Positions 1 to 12,941 are shown, counted from the stretch's first letter. The stretch is DNA of 64,000 nucleotides from Gigantopelta aegis (GCF_016097555.1 NC_054704.1:100987820-101051819), one strand, 5' to 3'. The notes: a model not told the origin generated them from the letters alone. Made by a program: numbers and translations.

Positions 1-15
1 AAAAATATATATATA

Positions 16-268
<253 letters not shown>

Positions 269-419
269 CCCGCAACTTGCAGATTTGCCACGGTGCATTC
301 TGTTGAGCTATTTCACTCAAGCATATGGATGGGGCCTACAGGCTACGCGGTCGATCCCTCTTACGTGCTCGAAACAGTGAGCAAACCTGGCATTGGCTAG
401 TATGTATCGATGTATGAAT

Positions 420-674
420 ATCTATATATTATATGTATGTCTGGTGTGACCATTACATACATAAATAATATCGCACTAGCGCAGGGAATAATTAAATCCT
501 TTCTGGCCTTATAAATTGTCTCATGCTTTTGCTGGGGCTTGAACCTGTGTCACCGAATCGCCCGCAACTTGCAGACTTGCCACGATACGTTCTGAGCTAG
601 TGAGTCATCCATAGAATGAATGCTCTTTAATTTATCCATATGCATGGGACCTACAAGATATGTAGTATGTATAT

Positions 675-707
<33 letters not shown>

Positions 708-880
708 TTGCAATTTGCGGGCGAATCGGTGCCACAGGTTCGAGTCCCAGCAACGGCAATGGGACAATTTGTGAGGCCAGAAAGGATTTAATTATCCCCT
801 GCGCCAGTGCGTTAATATCTATGTATGTAATAGTCAACCTCGACATACATACAATATATAGATATTCATACATCAATACA
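420..880. repeat. inverted pair of tRNA-like SINE-D copies
   Basis: A minus-strand copy at about 470-590 and a plus-strand copy at about 700-815 share the same sequence in opposite orientation. The shared sequence includes a B-box-like GGTTCGAGTCCC, then a stretch reading 'gacaatttgtgaggccagaa'. A third fragment sharing 'cgcccgcaacttgcag' lies at 267-300. The arms have diverged, so this is probably two insertions or an old inverted duplication. Between them is a (GACA)n run at 680-706. Confidence 0.55.
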
Positions 881-1293
881 TACAGAGAGATAGAGAGATA
901 GAGAGATAGATCTGGGCTTCTGCCACTACTAAGGAAAATGTTGATCAAATACAAGGATGATCGATGAGTCGCCACAAGCCACGTAGCCAATACATAAGTC
1001 ACGTAGCCAATACATAAGTCACGTAGCCAACACGAGAGTTGAGGATATTGTGACTTTGAACTCATTGGAACATCCACCAGATTTCTACCTCTTCCCAAAC
1101 TTGAAGAAAGAGCAAACATTATGCGAATGATAATTACAGCATTTCTGCTATGAAGGACTCTTTACACTACAAGGAGGAAGTCTTCATAACCATTGGTATC
1201 CAAGCACCCCAGCATCGTTGGCAGTAATGGCTCAAAACCTTTGAGCCACCCATATAAAATTTATCATTCCCATTTCCTATATTTTCTTTATAC

Positions 1294-1668
1294 TCTGTCA
1301 CACATACACACACACACACACAGAGACACACACAAAGACAGACATACACACAGAGACACATACACAAACATACACACATACACACACAGATACACACAGA
1401 GACACGTACACATACACACATACACACACATACATACAAACATACACACACAGACACACACACACACATACACACACAATACACACATACACAAACACAC
1501 AGACATACACACAGACACATACACAGACATACACATGCACAGACATACACACATACATAAACACACACAGACACGAATACACACACACACAGATACACAC
1601 ACACACACACACATGCACTGACAGACAAACACACACATACACGCATACATACACACACACAGACACAC
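1294..1668. repeat. CA-rich microsatellite
   Basis: About 370 bp of impure (CA)n with GA, TA and GACA interruptions. It leaves all six frames open (CVCVCV and HTHTHT peptides) and has no coding character. Confidence 0.95.
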
Positions 1669-1842
1669 ATTTAAATGTAGATATTTTTAGGGAAAAGGAT
1701 TGATTTACCCTTAAAACTTAGCAGATTGTTTCAAAATGATTGGTTTGAGTGATGTTAAATATATAAAGTAGTCATTTCTTAGTTTTTGCAACCATTATAG
1801 AATATTGGTTTCATGCAATGATAAAATATCTCTGTATCAGAA

Positions 1843-2131
1843 GGGGCGGGACGTAGCCCAGTGGTAAAGCACTCGCTTGATGCGCGGTCGGTTTCGGTGG
1901 GCCCATTGGACTATTTCTCGTTCCAGCCAGTTCACCACGACTGGTATATCAACGGCAGTGGTATGTACTATCATGTCTGTGGTATGGTGCATACAAAAGA
2001 TCCCTTGCTATTAAAAATGTAGCGGGTCTCTAAGACTATATTATGTCATAATTACCAAATGTTTGACATCCAATAGCCGATGCTTAATACGTCAATGTGC
2101 TCTAGTGGTGTTGTTAAAGAAAACAAACTTT
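1843..2131 (+). mobile_element. SINE-A, full-length tRNA-derived copy
   Basis: The best full copy of the commonest SINE here. The head has a pol III A box (TAGCCCAGTGG). The body contains 'ccattggactatttctcg', 'catacaaaagatcccttgct' and 'accaaatgtttgacatcc', and the tail ends TGCTCTAGTGGTGTTGTTAA plus AAACAAACTT. The same modules recur at more than a dozen places in the window on both strands. Confidence 0.85.
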
Positions 2132-2139
2132 AAACTATT

Positions 2140-3240
2140 AAAAAGTGAATGCGAGAATTGAAATGATTGCCATATAGAAAAACTTGTTTTTTTTATCTAT
2201 AAATTACTCTTTGGGGAAAATATATAGAATGTAAAATATGGCCACGTCTTACTATTGGCGGCCCTTTTCATGGCCATCGTGGATTTAAATGATGATGCAA
2301 TATCTCAGTTAACAAGATTTTATTATAAATTAATTCCTTTTCCCATAAAATTAATTCAATAACATACAAATCTCTTCCTAGTTAATGTAAAATGTGATAA
2401 ATTACGATTTCCATGTTCTAGCCAATACCATGTCGGCCATCTTGGATTAAAATTATGTGGTAATGCCTTAATTAGCTGGGAATATTTCATAATGAATTCT
2501 TGGTGAACGTTGACAAGGGCATTTCAGTTTGTGTGATTAAACTTAGCTATATAATGACATACAGATTAATACTGAGAAACGTTATTAAATTTTACTAAAA
2601 TTCAGTTTCTGACCTTAAGCTGCCCTCCAGAAAAGTCCACCATGATGTTTTGAGATCCAGATACATACCCCTATCAAATAAGCATAGTTAAGTTTGGTGC
2701 CCTCGGATGGTACCATTTGGTCAAATTTGGGGTCTTGGCTCGTGGACTAATGTAGCAAAATCAGATTTCTGTTTTCATTTAGTACCAAGTACTGCAATCA
2801 GCATATTAGTCCGAAGGGACGTATAATGTGTGGTTCCTCTAAAGTATCAAAAGTACCGGTATTGACATAACGTGCCCTGTGCACTATTATTATTCTGCGT
2901 TCATTTGGTGCTCGTGGATATCGTGAATTTACAAGTTCCAAACTGTGAACACTTCACGAAGTGGAAAGCGTTCAGGCGATTTATAGACAATCTGCACTGT
3001 CACTCCAATCTCACACTCCCCAACTCATAATGGGAACAATGATTAGTGTTTGTTCTGTCATTTGTCCACGAGTTGTGAAGATAGACACAAAATCCTATCT
3101 CAGTTCTCAAGTTGTGTTCACGGGTTAGTTCGTCAAACGAATGCGCTTCGCAACTTGTGAAATGGGAAATACTTTACATTACTTCAGCTTATTGTCGTCC
3201 TTATATCCAATTTTAGGCTATATCGTGATATATCAACACT
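2140..3240. other. AT-rich intergenic DNA, nothing recognised
   Basis: No ORF of note, no clear RNA gene and no tandem repeat. Two stretches (about 2268 and 2430) share a 'ggccatcnt ggatt' phrase and may be an old dispersed repeat. Confidence 0.5.
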
Positions 3241-3264
3241 AATCATTTATTGCAATTTACTTTC

Positions 3265-4900
3265 ATTCACACGGGATAGAATGACGAACAGTATATAGTG
3301 TCACTCACAACATAATTTTCCATATATAACTTTCTTTCTTTCAATGTTATCAAGTGTCTTAAAAGGGTTTTATTTTGGGGAGTATTATATAAAAAAGGGG
3401 TTTAGATATTGGGGGGGGGGGGGGAAAATAATTTTAAAATACATTTAAAAACGTTAAACATATAAAGACGGGATAGAATGACGAACAGTATATAGGACGA
3501 TGACAGTACAACTTTCATATAATTTACGTTCATAAACACGGGATAGAATGACGAACAGTATATAGTGTCATTCACTACATAATTTTCATTCATTCTTTCA
3601 ATGTTATCAAGTGTTTTAAAAGGGTTTTATTTTGGGGACTATTATATTTTAAAAAGGGGTTTAGACTTTGTGGGGTGGATAATTGAAAAATTCATTAATT
3701 TTTTTTAAACATATAAAGACGGGATAGAATGAGGAACAGTATATAGGACCATGACATTACAAATTTCATATAATTAACGTTCATTCACACAGGATAGAAT
3801 GACGAACAGTATATAGTGTCACTCACAACATAATTTTCCATATATATCTTTCTTTCTTTCAATGTTATCAAGTGTCTTAAAAGGGTTTTATTTTGGGGAG
3901 TATTATATAAAAAAAGGGGGTTTAGATATTTTGGGGGGGAAATAATTGAAAAATACATTAAAAGTGTTAAACACATAAAAACGGGATACAATGACGAACA
4001 GTATATATAGGACGATGACATTACAATTTTTAAAATAATTTACGTTCATTCACACGGGATAGAATGACGAACAGTATATAATGTAACTTTATAAATAATT
4101 TTCCATATATAAAGTTAATTATTTCAATGTTATCAATGTATATCAGGTGTCTTAAAAGGGTTTTAAATGAAAAATACATTAAACATATGTTAAACATATC
4201 AACACGGGATAGAATGACGAACAGTATATAGGACGATGACATTACAAATTTTATATAATTTATTTTCATTCACACGGGATAGAACGATGAACAGTATATA
4301 GTGTCACTTACTACATAATTTTCAATATATAACGTTAATTCTTTCAATGTTAAGGGGACATTCCCGAGTTTGCTCCATTGTAAGATGTTTCCGACTAATA
4401 AAATATTTCTACGATTAAACGTTCATATTAAATATATTTTCTTGTTTAGAATATCAGTGTCTGTATATTCAATGTGTTTTTGGTCGTCTTAATATTTCTA
4501 ACAAGCCCAAACTGGATTTTATCTTCAAATAATTTCGTACGTACGAAAAAACAATATTTTAGGAAATAAAATAAAATTTAACCTAGTACAAATATTAGAA
4601 CGACCAGAAACACGTTTAATATACAGCCACTAATATTTTATGCAGAAAAATATATTTGATGTGTAATTACAATCGTTAAAAAGTTTCTGTTAGTCGATAG
4701 CATCTTAAAAAGCGCAGCAAACTCAGGAATGTCCCTTTAACGATGTATATAAAGTGTATTAAAAGGAAATACATTAAAAATGTGTTAAACATATAAACAC
4801 GGGATAGAATGACAAACATTATATACAACGATGATAATAATAATAATAATAGTTTAAAATTGCCGTTCATTAACACAGGATAGAATGACAAACAGTATAT
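3265..4900. repeat. irregular tandem repeat field around GGGATAGAATGACGAACAG
   Basis: The phrase 'acgggatagaatgacgaac' plus AGTATATA recurs about a dozen times. Blocks of roughly 55 bp and roughly 250 bp alternate, the longer ones containing 'tcaatgttatcaagtgt' and 'gggttttattttgggga'. Later copies are more diverged (AATGACAAAC). A TTAA MITE is inserted at 4350-4740. Small ORFs on the minus strand (CSSFYPVFM-type peptides) simply follow the repeat. Echoes of the motif occur near 5940 and 6340. Confidence 0.8.
4350..4740. mobile_element. TTAA-flanked palindromic MITE (T2/Kolobok-type), copy 1
   Basis: The element is bounded by TTAA and has inverted ends, GGGGACATTCC...GGAATGTCCCT. The whole element is close to a palindrome, with 'gtttgct' and 'agcaaac' just inside the ends. 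The TTAAAGGRR-type terminus with a TTAA target duplication matches the T2/Kolobok group of DNA transposons. The surrounding repeat field supplies an empty-site counterpart: 'tttcaatgttatcaatgtat' at about 4112-4131 reads across the site, where here TTAA-element-TTAA intervenes. Confidence 0.8.
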
Positions 4901-5737
4901 AATGTCACTTAATCGGCTACCGTCTACACGTGGAGTGAGAGGAACATCGAAGTTGAAAATCCAAGGGGGTGGGGAATTTCTTCTCTTTTTTTAGTAAAAT
5001 ATGTCAATGATGATTCTGATTTACAACCTTTAACTAAAAATGTGTTTTAATTTTTTTTTTTTTTTTTTTTTTAATAATTGGCAATAAAAGGAAAGGAATT
5101 AAACCAGTAAAGGAAAACACATACAGCTGTTGTGAAAACGGATTTAGGTTGTCTCGAAAAATAGTTTGTATGAATTTTTTTTTTTTATATTAATTTGTTT
5201 TTATTATATGGGATATAGTTTGTTTTATTTGTATTTAATTTTGGTATGGTAATTTGGTACATATATTTCTTAATTGGTATATAATAATTTACTTATTAAC
5301 TAAGCTTTGAAAAATTTATTATTATTATATTAAGGATAAATTATTTAAGAGTTTTATATTGAGCAGTCATGAGTAAACTATATTAACTAAAATTACAAAA
5401 ATACTTTGTCATTTTTTGAAATGGCAAAAAGTACCGTGTATACCTAAATTTATGTCGAGTAGATCACGTTTTTCGTACGTTATTACTTTTTGTATTTTGG
5501 TTTCGTTTGTTCGAATTCTGATCGTTGTTTTTTTTTAGGCGTCAAGGTAGAGTGTTCATTTTTCAGTGGATGGATTTTATGTTAAGTGCTGAAATCATCC
5601 TAATTCGTTATAATTGTATTTATGTCTTAATTCGTGGTATGTGTAAATAAAAGTTGATGTGTGTTTTCATTTCATGTCTTGCACTATACTAAAGTGAAAC
5701 TATCACTATTGTAAACAGCTACCTTGAAAGCTATATC

Positions 5738-5802
<65 letters not shown>

Positions 5803-6615
5803 ATATATATATATATATCGAATGTGGGGAACTAATTAATGGTCCGTTGCAGAATTAGGTGGCCCGTTACACAGCAAAACAAATATTTATAGAACATTTT
5901 TAAACAGAAGAAGACTTCAAATAAATATTTAAATGTTAAAAGAATGAACAGTATATATATTAAAATAAATGTTTAATGATGCAACAGCCTAACAACAAAC
6001 TGGCCAAACTGGAAAAATTAATGAAGTAATAAACCCATAACATACAAATTCATGAAATATAATTATATATTTTAATTATATTTAAACAATAACAAAATTA
6101 AAATTAACACAACAAACGATAAATGAATGCACAACAACAAACACTAATAAAACGAAATATTTTTATTAGGGAAAATACATAAATGAAATTTTTAAAAGGT
6201 TCTACTAATCGATAAATTATACACAATACATAATTTAATGGTAACAGTATATAATGTATGAAAACTTACATCATTTCATTATGAAATTATTTTAAGTAAT
6301 ACAAATATTCCCGTATATTTATTTGACGGGACAGAATCACGATATAGGTTCAAGGGCTTCTAATGAACGCAGCCTAATGTACTGACGACTCGAGCATGCA
6401 TTTATGACGATGCTCCAAACAGGAAGTGGAGGAATTTATGTAACACTAACTAATCAATGGCGGCTTCCTTGAAACATGGCAAAAATATGTTTTTGACGAT
6501 ATTTTAGTTGAAACTCAGGGGACAGTATTCGAAATCTGAGGTAACCGAAAGTCGGTTCAAGTGCTTTTTACCTAGGTAACCAATTGTTCGGTTACGTGAA
6601 TTATATTTGCGTAAC
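4901..6615. other. AT-rich intergenic DNA with poly-T and (TA)n
   Basis: Poly-T tracts lie at 5051-5073 and 5176-5186, and a (TA)n microsatellite at about 5741-5818. Base composition is strongly AT. No gene, RNA or mobile element is recognised. Confidence 0.6.
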
Positions 6616-6628
6616 CTGTGGGTTACCT

Positions 6629-7016
6629 ACCGGTCTCGGTGGCGTCGTGGTTAGGCCATCGGTCTACAGGCTGGTAGGTTCTGGGTTCAGATCCCAGTCG
6701 AGGCATGGGTTTTTTAATCCAGATATCGACTCCAGACCCTGAGTGAGTGCTCCGCAAGACTCAATGGGTAGGTGTAAACCACTTGCACCGACCAGTGATC
6801 CATAACTGGTTCAAAAAAGGCCATGGTTTGTGCTATCCCTGTGGGAAGTGCAAATAAAAGATCCCTTGCGGCTAATCGGAAAGAGTAGCCCATGAAGTGG
6901 CGACAATGGATTTCCTCTCAAAATCTGTGTGGTCCTTAACCATATGTCTGATGCCATATAACCTTAAATAAAATGTGTTGAGTGCGTCGTTAAATAAAAC
7001 ATTTCTTTCTTTCTTT
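6629..7016 (+). mobile_element. SINE-B, full-length with target-site duplication
   Basis: A tRNA-derived SINE of about 390 bp. It has an A-box-like TGGCGTCGTGG and a B-box-like GGTTCAGATCC, a body with 'agatcccttgcggctaat' and 'agtagcccatgaagtggcga', and a tail 'gtgttgagtgcgtcgttaaa' ending in (TTTC)n. It is flanked by an exact 13-bp duplication CTGTGGGTTACCT at 6616-6628 and 7017-7029. The perfect duplication suggests a fairly recent insertion. Confidence 0.9.
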
Positions 7017-7029
7017 CTGTGGGTTACCT

Positions 7030-8952
7030 GATCGGTTATCTAAAAGTTAGTAGTTACGTTGAAATTATTATTATATTTTAAAGGCACTCTGTCACAGATT
7101 TAGTGGGTCCTCTTTATTTCTCTAAATATGTATTATAAATGAAAATTACATTAATATGGAATACCAAAACATTTTAATTGAATCACGATTGAGGGAATCC
7201 TATGACAACCAGTGACTGAGTGAGCAGCTTCATTTTTAAAAATGTATGAGGAGTCTAAAACCTGCGACAAAACAGAGTATTGATGAGGCTATATATACAA
7301 CAGCCATGTAAAGTACCCTTGAATTTTATATACACGACCACCGTGTATAGAGACTTAAATATAATTTTAAAAATATTATTTCTTGACAAAATCAGTCCTT
7401 GCCTTTTGAAAATACCAAGGCGAGTGAAAAATCGCACACCTCAAAACACTTAAGCGAGTGAAAAATCACACTCATCAAAATGCTAAGGCAAGTGAAAACC
7501 AAGCATTATTAATCTATAAATTAACTGGTACATGTATGTAAATGCAGAGACATATGTTGCAAAAATTAACCAATAAACCAATAATGTTTTCTTTTAATTT
7601 TATGTTGTTTGGTTCATTAGTGTAGTCTGACATGGTTTGATGAACGTGCAGCTAAACATATATAGGAATCAACTTGTCTTGAATTTCATTATTATGTAAA
7701 ACGAACATGATTAGGATAGTTAGGATCGGAAAAATCCACTGGTTCCAAGGAGGTGGTTCATGAACTACGACCCAAGCATCTCGGGTGTGCACTACCGACT
7801 CACACTATAAAAAAACATATTTTTTTTAAAAATAACTTGTGAAACGTAGGCCTGCAATTACTTCAATTGATAGTGTTTTTTAATTCAACAATTACGCAGC
7901 CAGTCTCCCTCCCTCAACATTTTGTAACACGTCATTTGACCTACCGCTACAAGTTACGAACGGCTCCGACAGGGTTACATCATTGATCTAGAATGGCCCC
8001 AATGTTGTTGATAAAAAAATATACAAACTCTGACAAAATCTGTCATTACAAAGGATTTTATTCCAAACGTGGGATGCCATAATAAAGATAATAACAAACC
8101 CCATAATTTTAGACACCATCATCAATGCGTAATAAGTTGTCAAGTAGACCAGCGTGTGCATGCAGAATTCCAAGAATAAAAATAATCTGACCCCGATAGC
8201 TTTGATTGGTCAATATGCCACAGACTACTGCGCATCTAATCATGTTCCAGTCACTTGGTCTGTGACTTTCTAACTAACGAAACAAAAACTAAATGGTCAG
8301 CAATGATCATTGATTACTGTTACTATAGTGTGTACATATATACAGGGATGTCATTAATAGCCGATTTTTCGCCGGCTATCGAATCAATTGTCGCTGGGTA
8401 TCAAACTTCCAGTAAACAATGCTTGTCGACCTTTTGTTGATTAATGGCCGCCTATAATTTGATTTTTATTTTTAATGACATCACTGATATTCATATATAT
8501 TTAAATGGTGTTTTATTTGATTTTTTTTTTAAAGATTAAAAAGAAAAATAATAGACGTAAAAAAAATACCTAGGCTTATTCCTACATACCTATTATCATT
8601 TCTTTTCCTTCTTTTTATTATTCCGTCTCAATTTTATTTCCTTCTTTTTTTAAAAGAAAGTATAAAATTATATGATTGCCATTTTCGGGACCTCACATAA
8701 GCTTTGTAGGCTAACAATTATGAACTAATCGAAACATTTTTACTAACTTCGCTGATTTCCGTAACGAGTTCATTTGTGTAGGCTACAGAAGCAAATTTTT
8801 TATTCAGTCCCTTTTCTCTTTTTGTCATAACTATATGAACAGTATAAATAAATGAGTTATCCTTATCAGACGTTGTGATCTATTACCTTACAAAAGTGGA
8901 ATGTTTTTAATTAATAATAAGAAGTTTTGACCAGACTGGTACGTCTTTGAAG
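7030..8952. other. non-coding DNA upstream of the RAD17 region
   Basis: No convincing coding region. At 7388-7500 a GCGAGTGAAAAATC-type phrase is repeated three times, a short local tandem. An ATTGG (inverted CCAAT) at about 8203 and CTGCGCAT at about 8228 could belong to a promoter for the gene downstream, but nothing else supports this. Confidence 0.4.
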
Positions 8953-8992
8953 ATGTCTATTAAACCTGTGTTTTCCAATTTGTATAGCAAAG
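8953..8992 (+). CDS. candidate first coding exon (unproven), possibly of RAD17
   Basis: An ATG opens MSIKPVFSNLYSK and runs straight into a strong donor (AAAG|GTAAGT). It lies upstream of RAD17 and on the same strand. The exon ends in phase 1, whereas the first certain RAD17 exon at 15469 needs phase 0, so a linking exon would be required if it belongs to RAD17. No clear linker was found. It could equally be a chance ATG plus donor. Confidence 0.25.
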
Positions 8993-9299
8993 GTAAGTAC
9001 CAGTCATATATTAAAATCTTGCATGCACGCTACCATTCTCATAACTTTTTTTTTCTGGTATTATCAAACGGATCTTTCTATCAGCTACATAAGATAAATA
9101 GTTGGAATCAATATACAAAATTACTTTATGTGCGCTGTTTGTTAAGTGTAACGTGCGTTATTTTTCACACTCGCCAGATTGAAATTACGTGCGTTGTGCG
9201 AGTGCACCCGCACACCTTAAAAAGCAAGGTCTGCAAAATAACTGCGAATGTATACGCTGAAAGAAAATAATAGTTGGAACATAGACTCCCCTTTTGTGC

Positions 9300-10485
9300 T
9301 TAAAGGAAGGGACAATTAAGTCATTTGGCCTGGTATGCATAGTCAACGATATATAATACACATTATTGCTTAATATCAACAAGTATATTCGTATAGTTAA
9401 TAAAATGCTTAAATGTGACGGCTATTATATATAACGGGCACAGCCATTTTGTACCATCCCAGTGAATATGCCCTCTGGCAAACTGGTGGTTACGTAATAC
9501 CTAACGTGTCACATCAGGAATTAGTCTTCAAACTGAAGAAACAAAACATACCTGATTTTTGCGAATGCATCACAATGTTCTGTAACAATAGCCATCCCAG
9601 TAAGCCAGCAACAATCATATATTGTTTTTCAATACAAAATAAACCACCATTGTCAAAGTGTTGAAATAACTGTACTATGTTTTCTACATAAATTAATCCA
9701 CGTACTGAAATAATAATCGGAGTGTTTTCTTGGTTAATTGGTCTTTTCTTTCTATGGCCTGTACCTGTGGTTCCTGATTGGCAGGTGTATATTTAGACGG
9801 TCCCCAGACACTGTGTCTAGACACCCTAAAAAGACGTGCCTCTTTTACTAAGATCACAGGGTATTGTGTGGTAACCGCACAGATACCCCTCCAATCGTAA
9901 TGGGCATTATGACTAATATGAGCCACCTGCTTTATTACTGTAAGTAATTCTGTAAAACCCTTGATTAAGTAGACTTTCCCATCTAAAATCACAAAACTGA
10001 CCAATTACGTTGTCCCAAAGAAAAGAAAAGTATCACTTGGGTATCGTGAGTGGTCATTTTTGCTCAAACGAACCTATAGGCCTAATAATATGCATTTTTC
10101 TTTGGATTTTGTAAAAAAGAAAAATACTATAATTGCATTTCATTCTGTTGATGCAAATTGAAATATATTTAGTTAAATAGTTTATTATACTATCAAGTCA
10201 TTTATGTTGTTTTACAAGTCAGGTTGATGAAACCGAAGCGCCGTGTCATAAATTAGAGCGTTTGTTTATACTGCATAGAGGAGATGGAAGGATCTGACGT
10301 CATTTCGCCCAAGCTATACTACCGGTCGTCACAAAAACAAAACAAAATGGCTGCCCTCAGCAGGAATAATCATGTTTTTTTATTAACTCTAAAATTACGC
10401 ATTTTTCATTTGTTAAAATGTTGGTGGTCCGGGTATGCATCTTTCCAACACATAAGGCTCTTGTTTGAGCTGGCCCTACCTTTAA
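9300..10485. mobile_element. TTAA-flanked non-autonomous transposon E1 (Kolobok/T2-type)
   Basis: Begins TTAAAGGAAGGGACAATTAA and ends CTGGCCCTACCTTTAA, so both termini read TTAAAGG.AGGG.C inward. It aligns over its length with E2 (17062-19049), and its central part aligns in inverse orientation with 51590-52150 of E3. It has no intact transposase; the small ORFs inside are not conserved between copies. An internal segment at about 9622-9672 is inverted relative to E2. TTAA duplication with TTAAAGGRR ends is the hallmark of the T2/Kolobok group. Confidence 0.75.
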
Positions 10486-10528
10486 GCAAGCGATTATTAT
10501 TATTATTTATTTTAATTTTAAAAAAATT

Positions 10529-10551
10529 GGGGGGGGGGGGGGGGGGGGGGT
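10529..10551. repeat. poly-G tract
   Basis: About 22 consecutive G residues just downstream of E1, followed by T/G-rich sequence up to about 10605. Similar G or C homopolymers occur at 25447, 38904 and 53428. Confidence 0.9.
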
Positions 10552-11492
10552 GAGAGGGTTATTTTGTTTTTTAATTTGTTGTTTTTTTTTGGTTTTTTTT
10601 TACAAAGCTCCGCACACAGTACCACTGCAGACACATGTGCAGAGATTTTAGCATGGAGGGGAGGGGGGGTTTATACTAAAAGGAGCAAAGTTTACTGTGT
10701 TTACTGTGAGGGGTCGAGACATGTTCTCCCGAAAAATGTATCACAAATAAAAAATTGTTCCTGCACCGACCAAAAAAAGTTGTGACACAATCATTTTTGC
10801 TTAATACGCAACATAATGTCCTGCATCACTAGAAAATGAAGCCCTGTTTATTTGTTTACTGATAAGTTGATTCCAATGTCATGTCAATAACATTTATCTG
10901 CTTGACCTCATTAATGTACATCTAATTTGTAGTTATCAAATTCAAACTGATGTAAAAATATGGCTTGTGCTTCCTCCCATATACATATTATCTGCAGGTA
11001 TTTAAAATATTATAGAGGTTTCTTAACTATATCGTTACTATACTGATGATGATTGGTCACCACTTCAAGTGTAGTTGTAGACATACTATCAATTTTCTTC
11101 CAGCTGTTTACGATTAAAAGGTCTGCTATATGTAATACAGTTCGTGGCTAATATATAATGAAAAAAAAAAAAAACATTTCTGATAATGCCAGCATATTTC
11201 AGTCACCAACAGTGATGATCAGCGAAACTAGCAAAACCATTAGAACTGTTGCTGAATCATAGATATTCATTATGCGTATCCATAACAATAATGGCACAAT
11301 GATGGTGGTTGTTCTGTGCTTGGTTCGAAAACAGGTAACACGTTTCCTTCCGACTGCTTCCAGTTACAAGTCCCCGCTGTTAGTTTGTGTACTGTCTGTA
11401 GTTAGTGTGTATTTTCTGTCTCTTTCAGATAATCTCTCAGCAGCTGGTAATTTTATTTATTTGTTTGTATTTATTTATTCTTTAAATTTTTA

Positions 11493-11705
11493 AATTATAT
11501 CCAATTAAGGTTCAAGTACGCTGTCCTGTCCACACACCTCGGCTATTGGGCTGTCTGTCCAGGACAGGGAGTTCGTGGTTATAGTGAGAGAAAAAAGGGT
11601 GTAGTGGTTGTTAAAAGTCACTCTGGGTGGGAGCCAGTACCGGGCTGCGAACCTATTACCTATCAGCCTTATGTCTGATGGCTTAACCATGACACCACCA
11701 AGGTC
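11493..11705 (-). mobile_element. SINE-C copy
   Basis: Read on the minus strand, a tRNA-like head (GGTGGTGTCATGGTTAAGCC, then a B-box-like GGTTCGCAGCCC) is followed by 'ggctcccacccagagtga' and a tail ending 'aaccttaattggatataa'. It matches the copies at 25863, 39136 and 49641. Confidence 0.75.
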
Positions 11706-11729
11706 AGTGCATACTAATCTGTGTCAAGT

Positions 11730-11960
11730 GCATGTGGAATTTATTCAAGGGTCATAACTCTGTCGAACATGGAGTGTGAACGTGGGAGAATGTTGGGGTC
11801 CAGTAGGGGTCATCTATTACTTTAGCGGTTCTCTCAGAATAATTAACCTAGTAATGTCTTTACAAGCTGCTCAAGAGATGTGCATATTTAGCGGTACTCA
11901 GAATAATTAACTATTATAATTAATGTTTTTACAAGCTGCTGAAGAGATATGCATATTTAG
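11730..11960 (+). repeat. dispersed 'gtcataactctg' repeat fragment
   Basis: Contains 'tttattcaagggtcataact', 'gttggggtccagtaggggtc' and a tandem pair of 'gcggt-ctcagaataattaa' blocks. The same phrases recur at 36020-36110, 59400-59560 and 60930-61275, so this is one piece of a dispersed repeat of unknown class. Confidence 0.6.
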
Positions 11961-12552
11961 AAATTCATTTCAAGTTGTTTTAATGTAATTAAAGCTTAAC
12001 ATTCCAGTGGTTTTAAGGTCAGCATATTTGTACTCAATTTGGCCATGATTAATTTTTGCATGTAATATTATGTATATTGGTCATGTTTATCACCTTGACT
12101 TTAATGAGTGCCATGCAGCAAATTGCCACAATGACCTACTCATATGCCCCAATGCTCTGAAAATTAAAACAGAATCTCGGCCAAACTGGCTGTGCCTTAT
12201 TTTAACTGGCCATCATACTAAAAACACTACTCCTCAATGTTGTTGTATTACGGAAACATGAAACCATTCATACTTTATTATCAATGGGTACTTTTGTTAT
12301 ATTAATGATAGTTGATTTATTGCCCTGCTCTAAAAATGTCATCTCCTTTGGTCTAGGCCAAATGGCCTTGCCCTCTGGTTTACCAAATTCATGGCCTGAT
12401 ATACATTTTGCAGGATGTTTGTTTGTATGTAGGATAAACCAATTGAAAAACAATTGCATTTTAATTTTTTCCAAAATCAAATGTATGCAAATGTTCTGAC
12501 CACTCCTAACAACAGTGTTTTGCCATTGAGGATAGTGTATTTTTGTCTTTCA

Positions 12553-12941
12553 TTAAAGGGACATTCCCCAGTTTGCTGTAATTTTTCAGATGTTATCGAC
12601 TAACAGAGATGTTTTAACAATTGTAATTACATATCAAATATATTTTTCTGCATATAATATTAGTGGCTGTATATTAAACGTGTTTCTGATTGTTCTAATA
12701 TTTGTACTATGTTAAATTTCATTTTATTTCTTAAAATATTTTTTTTCGTATATTCGAAATTATTTGAAGACAAAATCCAGTTTGTGCTTCTTACAAATAT
12801 TAAAATGACCAGAAACACATTGAATATACAGACATTGGAATTCTAAACAAGAAAATATATTTCATATGTAATTTTAATCGTAGAAATATTGTATTAGTCT
12901 GAAACATCCTACAATGCAGCAAACTCAGGAATGTCCCTTAA
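12553..12941. mobile_element. TTAA-flanked palindromic MITE, copy 2
   Basis: Begins TTAAAGGGACATTCCCCAG and ends GGAATGTCCCTTAA. It is near-palindromic throughout, like the copy at 4350-4740, and carries the same inner phrases, including one close to 'gtggctgtatattaaacgtg'. Both copies are about 390 bp. No coding capacity. Confidence 0.8.

Noticed and set aside
1167-1670. Cys/Val-rich 167-residue ORF and its His/Thr-rich antisense partner
   Set aside because: Translation of an impure CA microsatellite.
1843-2131. functional tRNA gene at SINE heads
   Set aside because: A- and B-box-like motifs are present, but the sequence cannot form a proper cloverleaf with an acceptor stem, and it continues into the shared SINE body.
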